Part shown: piece after piece, positions 52,201 through 62,412 of the stretch
How the letters are laid out: every line of letters begins with the position of its first letter
Position numbering within the stretch: the first letter of the stretch is position 1
Assembly: GCA_038496445.1 (NCBI GenBank)
Contig: JALMLS010000505.1
Location: forward strand, 62,001-126,000
Direction: 5' to 3'
DNA length: 64,000 nucleotides
From: Trichosphaerium sp. ATCC 40318
Lineage: Eukaryota; Discosea; Flabellinia; Trichosidae
Program-made: the position numbers and the translations under genes
Notes under the pieces: generated by a model
What the model was told of the DNA's origin: nothing
The model's database searches: none
What the model saw: only the letters and a program-made list of their open reading frames with translations

Positions 52201-55200
52201 TGAGTCAAAAGCTAAAGAGATAGGAACATTAGCTTCTCTTCAAGAACTTCATTTAAAGAAACAAACAAAATAGTCACGTACACTTTTAATAAGAGATTTA
52301 AGCCAAGAAAAAGCAGAAGGATTACTGCCCAAGACTTCAGTTATTTGTTCAATCTTCTGTGTAATACCAAACGTTGTCTTTTTACCAGTGCGTTCATCAA
52401 CGAATGTTTTTTCAATTTGTTTAAACCATAAAGCCTTGAAAGTGCCTATTACAAGCTCTTTTATGGACTCTTCCAAATCATCAAGACAGCTAGCCATTTT
52501 TACGCAAATAAAGGGTACAATAGGGTTGAATGGTTGGCTTAGACAAACATTCTTTGATATTTTAATAACACGTTTCCTACAAACTTGTTAGACTATTTGT
52601 AGTTGGAGAAGTTGCTTGGCGCGTACCTGACACTAAGACCCTTATCCCTGATGCGCTCTGCAATCATCATGTAGTAATGCTTTGCGAACTCTGGTCTATA
52701 CAAGATATACCGTCCTACCATATCAACAGCAGCTTCTCTAACAGCAATAGATGCATCTTTGAAACGTGCATTCACAGCTGATTGTACTAACGACTAAAAG
52801 TAGATTGAATAAATATTCAAGCATCTTGAAAGATGAATAAACAACAAGATAAACGTACATCAGCAAGAATAGTTGGATCGCTTTCTACAATAGTTATTAA
52901 GGACTTCATGGCCTAGGAAGTGTTAGTGAGAGGAAGATGTTGGCATTAAAAGTGTACTTTTGCACGAAATTTAGTTTGTGAGTCATTCATTACAGCAATG
53001 ATACATTTCAATAAAGCAGACCATTTTTTAATAAGAGGTCGCTCAATTGAAAGACTTCTAGTGATTGTTTCAGTCCCAGAAAGAGTCAAGGAAGGGTATT
53101 TTCCTGGATCTATGACACAATCTTCAGGCATCTTCCATTGTGCTCTAGAGTTCAAAAACTGGTTAGCAAGTCAAAAGAGTAAACTCAATACAAATCTGCT
53201 TGATTAAGTACCTATAGTAGTCTATATTTTCGTTGTGATCTTCGTAGTTCCACTGGCTAATGTGAAATTTCCTAGCAAAGGCATGGCTTACATCACCAGG
53301 TTCAGCACAAGCGAGGTAGTTCAAAATGAATTGCTTTGAAACTTGATCTTGTAGATCAGTATCTTGAGAACGCTGTGGTGTATTATCGCTTAACAAATCA
53401 TCGTTTGATTCCTCTACGCTATCATCTTCACCGAAATTCTGCAAAAAGAAATTAAGCATTGAATTGTATGTCTATATTTTGAAAAGAAGAACGTACCACA
53501 GTTTTTTTCTTGCGTGGCGAGAAAAGGCCTTTTTCGGATGTTTTCTTCATGGAACGAATTTGACGCTTGATTCTACAAGCATCGCAGAACCAAGAAGAAG
53601 GTACACATTGTGAATCGACTTGAACACATTCTCCATGAAACCATTGATGACATTCATCACAATCTAACATAAATCGCTGTACAAAGAATAAGCACATTGG
53701 AAACCTGTAAACCAAGTTCATTTGAGGACGTACTTGACCCCATCCGGAGTTACACGTAGGACAAGTAGCACTTGAGTCTTTTCCTTCTTTTGTTGGCGTT
53801 TGTTGTGGAGAAGGTGAGGATGATATAATATTTTGAGTGTTATCAATGAACAATGCAACTCTAGCGCGAGCGCAAATGACACCCAATAACTCCACACTCA
53901 AGATACGTAGAATATCAGGTACTTCAGATTTCTTCTTTGTTATATTCTGAGCTAGGTTTCTGCTGAGAGTTTGAAGAAGTAACTCAGATACAGGCCACAT
54001 AGGTCGATTTAATGTAATCAATAAATCTTCAGCAAAATTTTTGAGTATAGGTCTATAATCGTTTTCTTTTGTACGACTAAAAACAATTGTAAACAAAAAT
54101 CAGTTATTCAAAAATTCGTGTTTATCACGGTGGCTAAGGCACGTACTTTTTACAATAAGATAATAATGTCTGGACGTAATAAGAAGCACAACCAATAGCT
54201 GCTTGGTAAGTGTTGTTGAGGTTACCTTCGTTTTCACCCTACGCATTAACTTGTAAGCTACAGTCAAAAAATGTTTTAACATACAGAACTTGGTAAACCA
54301 GTACAACTTTGGAGTAGTTGCATGACGAGAGCTGATACCATTTGTATTGATTTTTTTGTACCATTGACTTTATAAGCACGAGTACAACGTTTTTTCCCAG
54401 CGAGTTTCTTCAAGTTTATAATTGTATCTTCCAAAATAATAGAACGTTGTCCGTGGTATCTAGAAAATACCTAAACAAAAAAAAGTCAGAATCGAACTAA
54501 ATCCAATACAACAAAAATCTATACTTACACCACGAAGTACAGCCATAGCACTTAACTGAAGGGCATTACCAGCATCAATATAGAAAGCAGGGAGCGATAA
54601 GTCAACAATGTCAGAGACAATAGAATCTATCAATTGACCAGCACCAAGTAACTCATATATTTTGTCCAAAATCTCTATTATTTTGTTTCGCAAAGCTCCG
54701 CTAGAAAAAATATTCGATTAGCCAAAAAAAAGGGGATGAGAATAACTTACGGGCTGTTGACATTACTGTCATGTTTTCTCTTTCTTCGCCTTTTTTTAGG
54801 CTTTGGTTTTTCTCCTTCTTTCATTTCTGTATCATCTTCAATAGGTTGATCATACGTAGGGTCATAGTGTGGTACTAGATAGTGGCGCATTTGAAATTTA
54901 CATAGTCGCAAGGAAGAGTCAATAAGCTTAATGGAGTTAATAGAATGCATTGAGGAAGAATACGAATTACCTCTTCAGAAATAAGGCCTTTTGAGATGCC
55001 CTCGGTAGTCAAGATATGAAAAGCAATCAATACGGACTCTAAACCGCTCATAACAACCAAGTAATCGTTAGACATATTCAAGTCTTCCTGTAGTAACAAG
55101 TTAACACAAGAGACATTCTGAGAATTCCTCGTACCTTTGCGTGAGGCTCTAATTTTACACCAACGCATTGGTTTATTTGTTCTTGCAAGCAAGTTGTGAT

Positions 55201-56293
55201 TTGTTTCAGCGTCTCTTCTGAAATCTTATCAAAGTTACCCATTTCCTTCAGATTTACAAACTCAGAGCAGAATTGGCTAAGAAGAATATCTGGGATAGGA
55301 CTCTTGACGTCTTGATCTTGTTTTTGTTCTTCTGGCTCATCAGTTTCCATACGATCCTAGAACGAAAGCAATTAGTTCTTCATGTATGTAATTGGAGTCA
55401 TTAAACCACGTACTGTTTTGGTACTGGCGTGCCAATTTTGTATTTGGTCTACAAAATCGTTAAACCGCCAAAGAGGATCTTTTGGTTCCTCTAAATAGGT
55501 GTTTAGTAGATTGAAAGAAGTTTTTGGTACCTTTAACTTGTGCAGTCTGCTTGCGCGTTCGTTTCTTTGGTCTCAAGTCATCAGAATCTCCAGACTTACG
55601 CTTTTTTGGTAATTTATTTGGCGTCACTTTGGTAATGACCATCTCATTTACCTTTACAGAATTAACTACTCGTAGCCTCAAACTATCAAAAAAATTACGT
55701 TGAACTCCTTGAATGGACTTGGTGGCATAGCAGTTGGCATGTGTTTTTTTGAAATAGGCGTTAAAGGTGGAGATTTTAGTACGTAAACAGGCGCGTTTTC
55801 TAGGCGTTAGGTTAACAACACATGACATCTTGATGTTATTTTTTTTGTAGAATTGACTTTTGTTAATTCAAACAATGCGTCAAAAATGGGTATATTTCGT
55901 ACCTCTGCGCTCTGCTAGAAGCATAGGGTTAACTTGATGTAACCGCGTAAGCAAAGTATTTGAAACTTGATTGCGTTGCGTTGTGACACCAGGTTTTATA
56001 CGGCTGTGTATTAACGGTTAGGCTGTACTGGTATTTTAGCTGAGCGGTTACAATGCTCAGCTCTCTACAAGTTTTACGTACATATAATCTACGTTCGTAG
56101 CTGAAATTGCAGCGTTTAGAGACTCAACTAGGTTTATTGATGGCCTTTGGCATTGATCAATTGTTTCTGCGTAATCTGACTCGCTCAGTACTAGCGGTGC
56201 GATTGTAGGTGGTGTTACGCGCGGAAACGGTAGATCTGACGAGAGCGATGGAAAAGTGCCCGCGTTTGGCAAAAAGTGGGCGTTAGCGTGCAT
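49251..56293 (-). CDS. SCC2: SCC2/NIPBL cohesin loader with PHD finger
   Basis: The longest gene in the window, with more than twenty exons. N-terminus 'MHANAHFLPNAGTFPSLSSD', then 'HQVNPMLLAERR' and a basic, NLS-like 'LPKKRKSGDSDDLRPKKRTR'. A PHD finger is encoded near 53510-53790: 'CPTCNSGWGQ', then 'LDCDECHQWFHGECVQV' and 'SSWFCDACRIKRQIR', split by a GTACG intron. HEAT repeats follow: 'FKDASIAVREAAVDMVGRYI', 'YYMMIAERIRDKGLSVR', 'ALKGILKHVLDKDPLIRNQA', and the diagnostic NIPBL-like 'LVIRRGLVHPIQCTPYFIAL'. The C-terminus is strongly basic ('KKQKAPAKKKKRVIRIKK', ending 'VDPDGEYMP'). SCC2 with SCC4 loads cohesin on chromosomes. A PHD finger inside SCC2 is known from plants, and its presence here is informative for lineage or chromatin reading. 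Intron donors are mainly GTACG. Confidence 0.9.
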
Positions 56294-56638
56294 GTGTTAT
56301 ATTGCCGCCACCTCAAAGTGGTTGATGACGTCTCGGCGGGAACAAATGAAAAAAAATGAAATTTCTGAAGATGAGGCGGGAAAATTTGGCGCAAACTTCG
56401 AAAAATGATACCTTTGTTCAAAACTGTATTTTAGTACAGCATGATAGCAAGCAAATTAGAAGATAACAATATAGCGCGACTTTTTTGGTTCTAAGACCGC
56501 CAAATGTTGGTAGTGATAGGTTTTGTTGTACCTTTTCGACAGCCTACTCGATTTCAAAAATTTCGGAATTTCTGAAACTGTCTCAAAGCGATGCTGCCCT
56601 ACAACTTATTTGCTTTTTCCACAAACATCAATTGACTG
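56294..56638. other. Intergenic
   Basis: Upstream of SCC2. No exon; the SCC2 promoter should lie here. Confidence 0.35.
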
Positions 56639-56860
56639 TTGGATCTTCGTTGTGAGATTCAAGCATACATTTGTTCTTTTGATATAGAAGCATTTACTAA
56701 ATTCCAACACTATGAAAGAGCAGGAGTCAATACACATTTTGATGAAGCGTTTGAACAAAAGATGTTACAACAGTGGTTTGAACGTGGACAACTTGCTACA
56801 AATTGTGTTTTGTTGTCGACAACTTGTGAACATACCAAAAAAATAATAATCTATTTGTAA
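56639..56860 (+). pseudogene. Truncated F-box/MORN-variant relic
   Basis: The frame reads 'CEIQAYICSFDIEAFTKFQH' and 'FDEAFEQKMLQQWFERGQLA', which aligns with the F-box-like head and first repeat of the 17803-19373 protein ('LPVELHLCIIDLDIETYFKW', 'SKEWFGYGQLKKQ'). After one damaged repeat unit it stops. No ATG is at the head of the frame. It is a decayed member of the same family, about 38 kb away. Confidence 0.65.
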
Positions 56861-57248
56861 AAAACAAAAAACCCCAAAGTTACAATCATTAAACACGTGG
56901 TTGCACACATGCTTGAAAAACTGGTCTATGGATGGCTTAGGTACTTTTCAACAGCGTTTATTTATCCATATCATATTGGTGGAAATAAACAGGACAATAT
57001 GAGATTGTTTCTTGAGCTTTGGGCCCAACTTTAGTTTATCCCATTTTCCACTTTTGGTTGGCAGCCGCTCCTCTTTCTCTACAACGTTTCAAATGAAGAA
57101 TAGCCCGCTTCTACGGCTACGTTAGAGCCACCAAAGACTGAACATCCTTCCTCCAGGAGCGGTTCTTGATGGTATTGTCAATAGCAGTCCGACCAAAATT
57201 CGTTGAATAAGTTGAGTTAATTTGTGCTTTTAACGAAGAGAACCAGTA
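56861..57248. other. Intergenic
   Basis: No further repeat units of the F-box/MORN family are visible downstream of the relic. CACGTG at 56893. No other gene signal. Confidence 0.35.
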
Positions 57249-57888
57249 ATGGGCAATAAACAAGGACCAGCAAAACCTGATAAAAGCAACACAGCGTATT
57301 TTAATAGTTTTGAACTGCTTGATGGCATGATTATACCTGGGCGTAGCGACAAGCTACACGATAGCCTATTTGTAATATTTAAACACCACTCTGGTTACAG
57401 GTAAGCCAAAAACTTCAAAACAAAGGCTAGAACGTACTGTCGCACGTTAAACGCTCTCGTAGCGTTAATTTACGTAAAATTCACTCAACTTCAGAGGTCA
57501 GGTGAATATACGTCGTCTGGTTGTATGGAACAAAGGCTGGGAAGTCGTTGAGGGTGAAAACGAAATTGTAGTTGCCAAAGGAGTCTTAGAGCCTAGTATT
57601 TTGGCAAACATTTTGAGCTTAGTCGAAAATGATGACAATGTGAAAAAAGCATCAGGAAAGAACTTTGATGAATACAATTTACCTACAATCCACATAAAAA
57701 AGAAACTAGAAGAGAAAGGTTGTAAGTGTCTGTTTCGTTATGATGCACCTGCTGATTGTTCTGGTGGTGCTTCTCCATGGATAGATGTGGCATCTAAGGA
57801 TGAATACGATCATTTACTTTCTATCATACAACCATTTGTTACAGAGATATTGGGTGCTGAACACAAGTATGACTTTGGATTACCTTAA
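57249..57888 (+). CDS. Unknown conserved-looking cytosolic protein
   Basis: Two exons with a GTAAGC donor near 57402 and an acceptor ...cttcag near 57493. Product of about 180 residues: 'MGNKQGPAKPDKSNTAYFNS', 'LLDGMIIPGRSDKLHDSLFV', 'VNIRRLVVWNKGWEVVEGEN', 'VLEPSILANILSLVENDD', 'DAPADCSGGASPWIDVASKD', 'FVTEILGAEHKYDFGLP'. Balanced composition and good codon use suggest a real protein. Gly at position 2 leaves N-myristoylation possible, though the context is not ideal. No family recognised. Confidence 0.65.
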
Positions 57889-58360
57889 ACTTTGTGCAGT
57901 CAATTTAATAGCAATCGCATGTCTCTGGAATACTTGTTACTTGAAATCAACTGACCATAAAGCAACGCTTACAGCCGAATTATTATTTCTTTGCTTGTAA
58001 CTGTTAGAGGTTAGATTGCGTGCCCTGAAAAATCTTGTGAGTGCTAGGTGCTAGTTGCCATTGAAGCTGCATATTCGATGCGTTTTGATAGCGTATTAGA
58101 GCATCTGAGTCACTTTCTAGCATTTGCGACCTGTTTTAGATTTCTTGTCAAATCCACGTGACTTCATAAAAATAACAAAATAGTTAGACCTAGTTTAACC
58201 GTTACGACATCAAGTGAGAGGTTTCTTGCCATAGCTGTCAAGCTTTTCAAAAGGCTCAAATAACGTTCACAACATACAACTACCGACGATTCAATGAGAG
58301 GTATTCTGTGACAACTCTTTCAATGAACACCTCGTTTCAATTTCTTTAAAATCTCAAACG
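57889..58360. other. Intergenic
   Basis: Only short chance frames. A CACGTG near 58155 lies about 200 bp upstream of the next gene's start and could be a promoter element. Confidence 0.4.
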
Positions 58361-58927
58361 ATGAGTTACAAGGCTCTGGCAAAGGAAAAGGGTTTTGATG
58401 TAAAGTGGTCCAAGGGACTATTTCCAAAGTATAGGGATGATACTGAGGACTACAAAATAACGCAAGAGAGGCTCGATGATGCAAAAGAAGTTGTTGTACT
58501 GCTATTAGATCAAAATAAGCTGAAAATCAAAACAGCGTTCAAGAAGTATGCCAAAGGAAAGCACAAGACGCGAGAAAGGAAGAAACGGCGTAAAAACAAA
58601 AGAAAACGTGCCAAGTCGTCGAAAAAGAGAAAATGCGTCGTTACCGTAAACGTAAACGCTGCTAAGCGTAGGGTACGCAATGCAAAGTTTATTAAAGTCA
58701 GTCTCTTCAAGAAATGCAAAAATTACTTCTCAAGCTATGAAACGTACGGAGAAGCGGATGAAACAGCGGTTTGGATTAAAAAAATGCCAATGAGCGATGA
58801 AGATCTTATAGGCGTACTATTGCATGAATCATTGCATGATATCACTTTATTGAATGGTAAAGATCTTTCTGAGAGAGATGATCATCGTGTCATGCAATCT
58901 CTTGGAGAGGAAATTACAAAAGACTGA
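58361..58927 (+). CDS. Single-exon HExxH (zincin-like) protein
   Basis: A 188-codon intronless frame. Residues 1-55 are mixed ('MSYKALAKEKGFDVKWSKGL'), residues 60-105 are extremely Lys/Arg-rich ('TRERKKRRKNKRKRAKSSKK'), and the C-terminal third has 'DLIGVLLHESLHDITLLNGK' and 'SERDDHRVMQSLGEE'. HESLH is the HExxH zinc-binding signature with a hydrophobic approach helix, and the downstream DDH could supply a third ligand. The basic block could bind nucleic acid or act as a nuclear/nucleolar signal. Small intronless HExxH proteins occur in viruses and phages as well as cells; transfer is possible but not shown. Confidence 0.65.
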   Translation: MSYKALAKEKGFDVKWSKGLFPKYRDDTEDYKITQERLDDAKEVVVLLLDQNKLKIKTAFKKYAKGKHKTRERKKRRKNKRKRAKSSKKRKCVVTVNVNAAKRRVRNAKFIKVSLFKKCKNYFSSYETYGEADETAVWIKKMPMSDEDLIGVLLHESLHDITLLNGKDLSERDDHRVMQSLGEEITKD

Positions 58928-59245
58928 CAAAAAAAAGTGACTTCACAAAGTAAGATTCATAACGAAGAAATGCGCTGGAAGTCATCCGATAGGTAGTGTT
59001 GAAGAATCGATTACAACAACTACAATAAGAAACTGAACAACAATCTGTAAATATTTGTAAAAGTAAATTAAAATATTTTGTAATGAACTCACTAGTGCTT
59101 TAACTTTTGGACTGAGAAAAAGTGAGAACACATTCTATGTTTTAAGGTTCCCTGCGATAAAAAGTCAACAATATCAAGTTGTGCAGAAAGTGTTTTGTTT
59201 ATTACTAGTGTATTATTTTACTTATTCTGTCTCATATTATTATCG
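58928..59245. other. Intergenic, convergent gene ends
   Basis: Short non-coding interval between two converging genes. Nothing else is seen. Confidence 0.4.
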
Positions 59246-62123
59246 TTATACAACAAGCACAGAATCTTGTTTATCATTATCCCTCAGTAACCTCTTTAAT
59301 GTATTAACGTGATCATCTGTAAGGTCATTATTTCTGATATCTAAAATCTCAATACAAGGCAAAGAGATAATATCACAAAGTGTATCAATATTGTCAATAT
59401 CATTATTAGCCAAGTTCAAGTACTTTAGTCTTTGGCAACTTCTCATATCAGGTGCACGTTTTAGATCATTTGTACTCAAATCAAGGCACCTAAAATAAAA
59501 CAATATCAGAGGCATAGCTCCTAGGAGCAAGCAACCAAAGAAATACGGCAAACTTTTTTTTGAAGAAAGTTCAAACGCACTCCAAGTTTGTCGCTGTGTT
59601 TAAGCCTTGTATGTCTATAATATCGTTATTGTGCGCATCTAACCATCTGGTTTACACGTGTTAGTAATAAACATAAGTAAGATAAAAATAGGCAGAACAC
59701 AACGCACGTGAGAGAAGGAATACCGCTGACATTCAACGAACGAATATCATTGCTTGCAATATTCAAGAATCGTAATCTTCTACACTGTTCAAAAGAGTTA
59801 TCATCAATCTCTTCAATGTCATTATCAGATAAATTAAGCCACCTAACATAACAGTAGATAAGCATCAACACTCTCATGTGATAAAGCATAAAATTATTTC
59901 TCTTTTGACGTACTCAAGGTATGGCATTTTGTTACTACTTACAAACGCAGAAATATCGTTTGTTGCAGCATTTATCCACCGTAATGTTGGATGACTCAAT
60001 TTTAGTTCTTTTAAGTCATTGTTACGAACGTTAAGTCTTAAGAGACGTGTGAAACCCTTTAATTGTATGCGGAGAAGATCTATAATATAAACAGTTACTA
60101 AACTAGCAATACAAAATCAAGAATCAAAAGGGAAACTCAAAAATAGACAACTTTTTTCCTTCCTTGTTAAATGAAAAACGTACCATTTGATTCGTATGTT
60201 AAATGCGTAATAGAAGATTTATCAGATTCAGGCGCGTTAGTACTTTTAAAGCTTTTATTTCTATGACTTGAAGTAACTTCATCTCGTCCAAAGCCTGTGG
60301 AAAACGATAGAGATAAAACCAAAAAAAAAAAACCAAAATCGAAGAGAGTACAAAAACAGCGTGTTATTACCTGGTATTGTTGATGGAAAAGGTTTCCTAT
60401 AATTATTCCTGTATTTTGTAACGTCATTTGGTATTAGACCGGGGTTGAGAATAAGTGCAACAGCAGCAACCTTGCGAAAAAATAAGATAAAAAAAACTCA
60501 AGAACTTTAAGTGAACTACACTTCTATTCGTTACTTATTAATGTCATATGTGACTAACATACCATTAAAGCCATTCCTATAAACCATCCAAATCGAATAA
60601 ATCCGATTTTAACAGAAGGTGTATAATGTGTTGCAAATGTTACGAATACTTCTGGATCTTTAGGAAGCATTTTTTGAGAAAGGCCAAAAAAACTCGCAAG
60701 ACCATTGTTTGTTTCCATCTTTTCCGTGAAAGTAACAGTTGCATATTGCACACGTAGAGTATAGTAAGTTGGAGCGACAGACTAAGAAATAAGTAAACTA
60801 TAAGATAACGTACACGCTTTTTTTTTCATTAAAACTAAGAATAAAACAAGAAAGGCAAAAGGTCTTTATCGTACTTGGCTGGGTGTGAGAAATTCGCTAT
60901 TTTCAAATTCATCTCTAGCCATTTCATTTAGAAGTTGGTGAGGGCAACCTTTGTCATTAGCACACTGTAAAATGATGTCAGCTTCAAAAAAAAACTAAGT
61001 TGATGCACGTGAAAATTTTCAAGGCACAAAACTCCAGATACAGAAGGGTTATCCGAATACAAAAAATAGAATACTTACCATTGGACCCATATCATACGAA
61101 ATAGGACCGCTGTGATAAGCTTGAATTTCAATACCCGGAGGTACAGCCCCTTTGCCAGTCCAGCCTATAAGAAACCACAAAAGTCAATAAACTAAATGAA
61201 ACTGTTGCTGTTGTACCAAATACTGTTCTGCGAGCTCTTGTGCGTCCGTACCTTGAATAACGTCCTATAAATAATTAACTGCGTTTTTAGTAAAAGGAGG
61301 TCACTCAGTGACTTGGTGAGGGTGTTTTCATGAAAGTTTTCACAAAAAAAAGAAACTCGAATTAATAGTCACTTACCATAGCGGTATCTCCCAATAGAGG
61401 AACCTGCCTTTAATAGCTTCCTTTGTCCTACCACATATGCATCGTCTAGATTATAAGAAAATTATTTTTAGACAAAACCACGTGTAAATAATCAATCCGT
61501 ACCAAAAACATTGTTATTGTTTTCATCATAAACATAAAAATTTTGTTTTAGAGCTGCTGACTCATCACCCAAATATTTCTGCTCTATATCAAAGTACTGT
61601 CCCTTCTCATCAAGTAAACTGATAGATATATTCAGGGCAGCTTTTTTAAAGGGCGTTAGAGGTTTTTTGGGGTTTTGTGTACATTTCTAAACGTTTACGT
61701 ACATCTACTTGGGCGAAAGACGATTGCTCTGTATGCTGTTTCTGCCTGAAACAGGTTTGAAGGTATTTTAAATTCTACAACCGCTTCGTCATTTTCTACA
61801 GCTTCTGGAAGCTGTAGCTGCGAAGGACAGGCGGCTAAATGGTGTATTTGCCTTAAAACCAGTTAAAAACGTTTTTTATTTCACATGAATGTTTGCCTAA
61901 TGCTTACCTGGATACGTAGTGCTTGATGGGGTCATTACTATTTGTGTTTCGCACTAGTCTGCACAAATTTATGTTATACCTACAAATGTAAATCAGCTAA
62001 AAATACGTAATGGACGCGTCACCATATGGCTATCTCTTGGTTAGGCAACATTACATTCGATATCGTGGAAATGGCAAGAAACACCATGCTGCCAGCCAAT
62101 AACCATACTACAATTGGCTTCAT
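59246..62123 (-). CDS. Membrane protein with cytosolic leucine-rich repeats
   Basis: About fourteen exons. Signal/anchor 'MKPIVVWLLAGSMVFLAIST', then an ectodomain: 'LEAVENDEAVVEFKIPSNLF'-like text near 61780 (seen as 'LPEAVENDEAVVEFKIPS'), 'SLLDEKGQYFDIEQKYLGDE', 'QNFYVYDENNNNVFG', 'PPGIEIQAYHSGPISYDMGP' and 'VQYATVTFTEKMETNNGLAS'. A second membrane span is 'RFGWFIGMALMVC' plus 'VAAVALILNPGLIP'. After a short linker come at least four LRR exons: 'LLRLNVRNNDLKEL', 'RWLNLSDNDIEEIDDNSFEQ', 'RWLDAHNNDIIDIQGLN', 'RCLDLSTNDLKRAPDMRSCQ', ending 'LTDDHVNTLKRLLRDNDKQD'. Introns fall just before each [RW]LxLS start, so each exon is a movable LRR module (SDS22-like). The topology, ectodomain outside and LRRs inside, is the reverse of plant LRR receptors. 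Confidence 0.65.
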
Positions 62124-62412
62124 TATGTCTAGGTCGTATTATGGTCGCTTCATGCATGACTTAGGAGCCTAGCTTAAAACCATGCCGCTTCGCTCGGAGA
62201 AATGCACATCATGACAAAGGGAAACGTGAAACTTCTAATCACTATGGTATGCTATCAATTAGTCCATAGGAGATGCTAAACACATCTTGCAAGGCTTTCT
62301 TTTTTCAACAAACTTCCTAAACTAACTTAGATCCTCATTATACTTGTATACAAGTCTAAAGCGACATTGACCTGCGGCAACTTAACATTTTCGTCAATAA
62401 CATACCCGTAAG
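62124..62412. other. Intergenic, divergent promoter
   Basis: Non-coding gap between the divergent LRR membrane-protein gene and PA-7TM copy C. No repeat recognised. Confidence 0.35.
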
